Assembly: GCA_905221605.1 (NCBI GenBank)
Contig: CAJNDS010002108.1
Location: 432,909-496,908 of the forward strand
Origin: Symbiodinium natans
Lineage: Eukaryota > Sar > Dinophyceae > Suessiales > Symbiodiniaceae
Length of the DNA stretch: 64,000 nt
Reading direction: 5' to 3'
Positions 63,229-64,000 of the stretch are shown piece after piece (the first letter of the stretch is position 1; each line of letters begins with the position of its first letter). Both the position numbers and the translations under genes were made by a program. The notes beneath the pieces were generated by a model. That model was given only the letters and a program-made list of their open reading frames with translations. It ran no database searches and was not told the origin of the DNA.

Positions 63229-63510
63229 AATATGGATCCCTTTTGAACTCATACAAACTCATCCCTTTCAAATTCACACGGATCCCTTTTAAACTCGTAT
63301 AAGCGAATCGCTTGTAAATTCAGATGGGTCTCATTTTAAGTTCATATAAGGTCATCCCGTTTAAATTCATAATTATGGACCCATTCTAAATGCATTTAAA
63401 CTCATCCCTTCGAAAAATCATATGGATCCATTTTAATATAAGCTCATCCCTTTTAAATTCATATGGATCCGTTTAAATTTATATCAATTCCTTTGTATTG
63501 AATTGAAATC
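63229..63510. repeat. Diverged AT-rich tandem repeat
   Basis: Repeated theme ATGGATCCCTTTTAAACTCA then AAACTCATCCCTTTTAAATT, period about 55-62 bp, four to five diverged copies. Confidence 0.7.
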
Positions 63511-63564
63511 ACATAAACCCCCGGGCCCGTTTAGACGGACAAAAACAGCTTCGACTCTTCGACT

Positions 63565-63593
63565 TTTTTTTTTTTTGCGGGGGGGGGGGGGGG
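63565..63593. repeat. T-run followed by G-run
   Basis: About 13 T then, after GC, about 15 G. Confidence 0.85.
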
Positions 63594-64000
63594 CACATTA
63601 AAGAGCGTCCAACATTAAAGGATTCTGTCCGCGCCTCCCTCCTACAAAAGGGAAGCCCAAACCCGAAACAAGTCACACACCCTGTCAATCTTTGCTGCCA
63701 GGACTGACCAGCGCCAATGTGCTTCTGTCAATTACAAGGCGCTGCAATGGCACAGAGACGCCAGCAGTGTCGAAGTTTAACCCAGATGGCGTCCTAAAGT
63801 TTATAAACGGAGCACGCCAAACGAGCCCTCCAAGAATTCTCCCCACATTCCTATGATTGATGTTATTTGTCTCCAGGCCTGGGCCTTGTCGCCCGCTGGG
63901 TTTGGTCCTGCGCGGCGTTGAGGCGTGAACCTTGGCAAGTGTTGGCAGTATTGGCATGGCACATGTGCGGCTTAAGCTGAGTTTGCATCGGTGTTGGGTG

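Larger units (their letters stand above)
62691..64000. other. No supported gene; AT-rich tandem repeat
   Basis: The final 400 bp has only short frames on both strands. Confidence 0.45.

Overview
The window looks like nuclear DNA of a dinoflagellate, most probably of the Symbiodiniaceae type. Three things point there. There are dozens of interstitial arrays of the TTTAGGG telomere-type repeat. Exons of about 50-160 bp end at AG|G acceptors and start introns with GT, GC or GA. One 11-nt block matches the 3' end of the dinoflagellate trans-spliced leader. There is no sign of bacterial operons, rRNA or tRNA genes. The species call is inference; the sequence features are direct.

Main finding, 11550-20369: a complete 8,820-bp LTR retroelement on the minus strand. 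Its 287-bp LTRs are identical base for base. A CCCTA target duplication flanks it. A primer-binding site complementary to a tRNA-Met anticodon arm (copia style) abuts the 5' LTR, and a polypurine tract abuts the 3' LTR. No protease, reverse transcriptase, RNase H or integrase is visible. About 7.8 kb of the interior instead codes, in a chain of overlapping frames, for RNA-binding proteins: a WW domain, an S1 domain, a PABP-C-terminal (MLLE) domain and two separate triple-CCCH zinc-finger modules. It looks like a recently mobile, non-autonomous element with a greatly expanded Gag-like cargo, inserted in a telomere-like array.

7.8-9.1 kb: five consecutive plus-strand exons of an ankyrin-repeat gene. 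The 33-residue register of the repeats fixes every splice junction. One intron is GC-AG and ends in telomere-like sequence that supplies the acceptor; another is GA-AG.

Rest of the window: roughly 25 short GC-rich candidate exons lie in long non-coding stretches, and many touch telomere-like arrays. The usual order is CCCTAAA array, exon, TTTAGGG array, and the donor is often the repeat itself (G|GTTTAG). Most are single unrecognised exons, so I cannot join them into genes; cyclic-nucleotide-binding-like and AAA+-like fragments are the only domain hints.

Other repeats: a roughly 95-bp MITE family (TTGGGATGTTCCCC ends), one copy split by a second small inverted-repeat element; a second short family with GGTTTCCGAAAA-type ends; an 85-bp dispersed pair; a 105-bp tandem array; an AT-rich tandem near the right end; and many microsatellites and homopolymers, including G27 and C28. 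Long ORFs outside the retroelement mostly look like chance or low-complexity frames.
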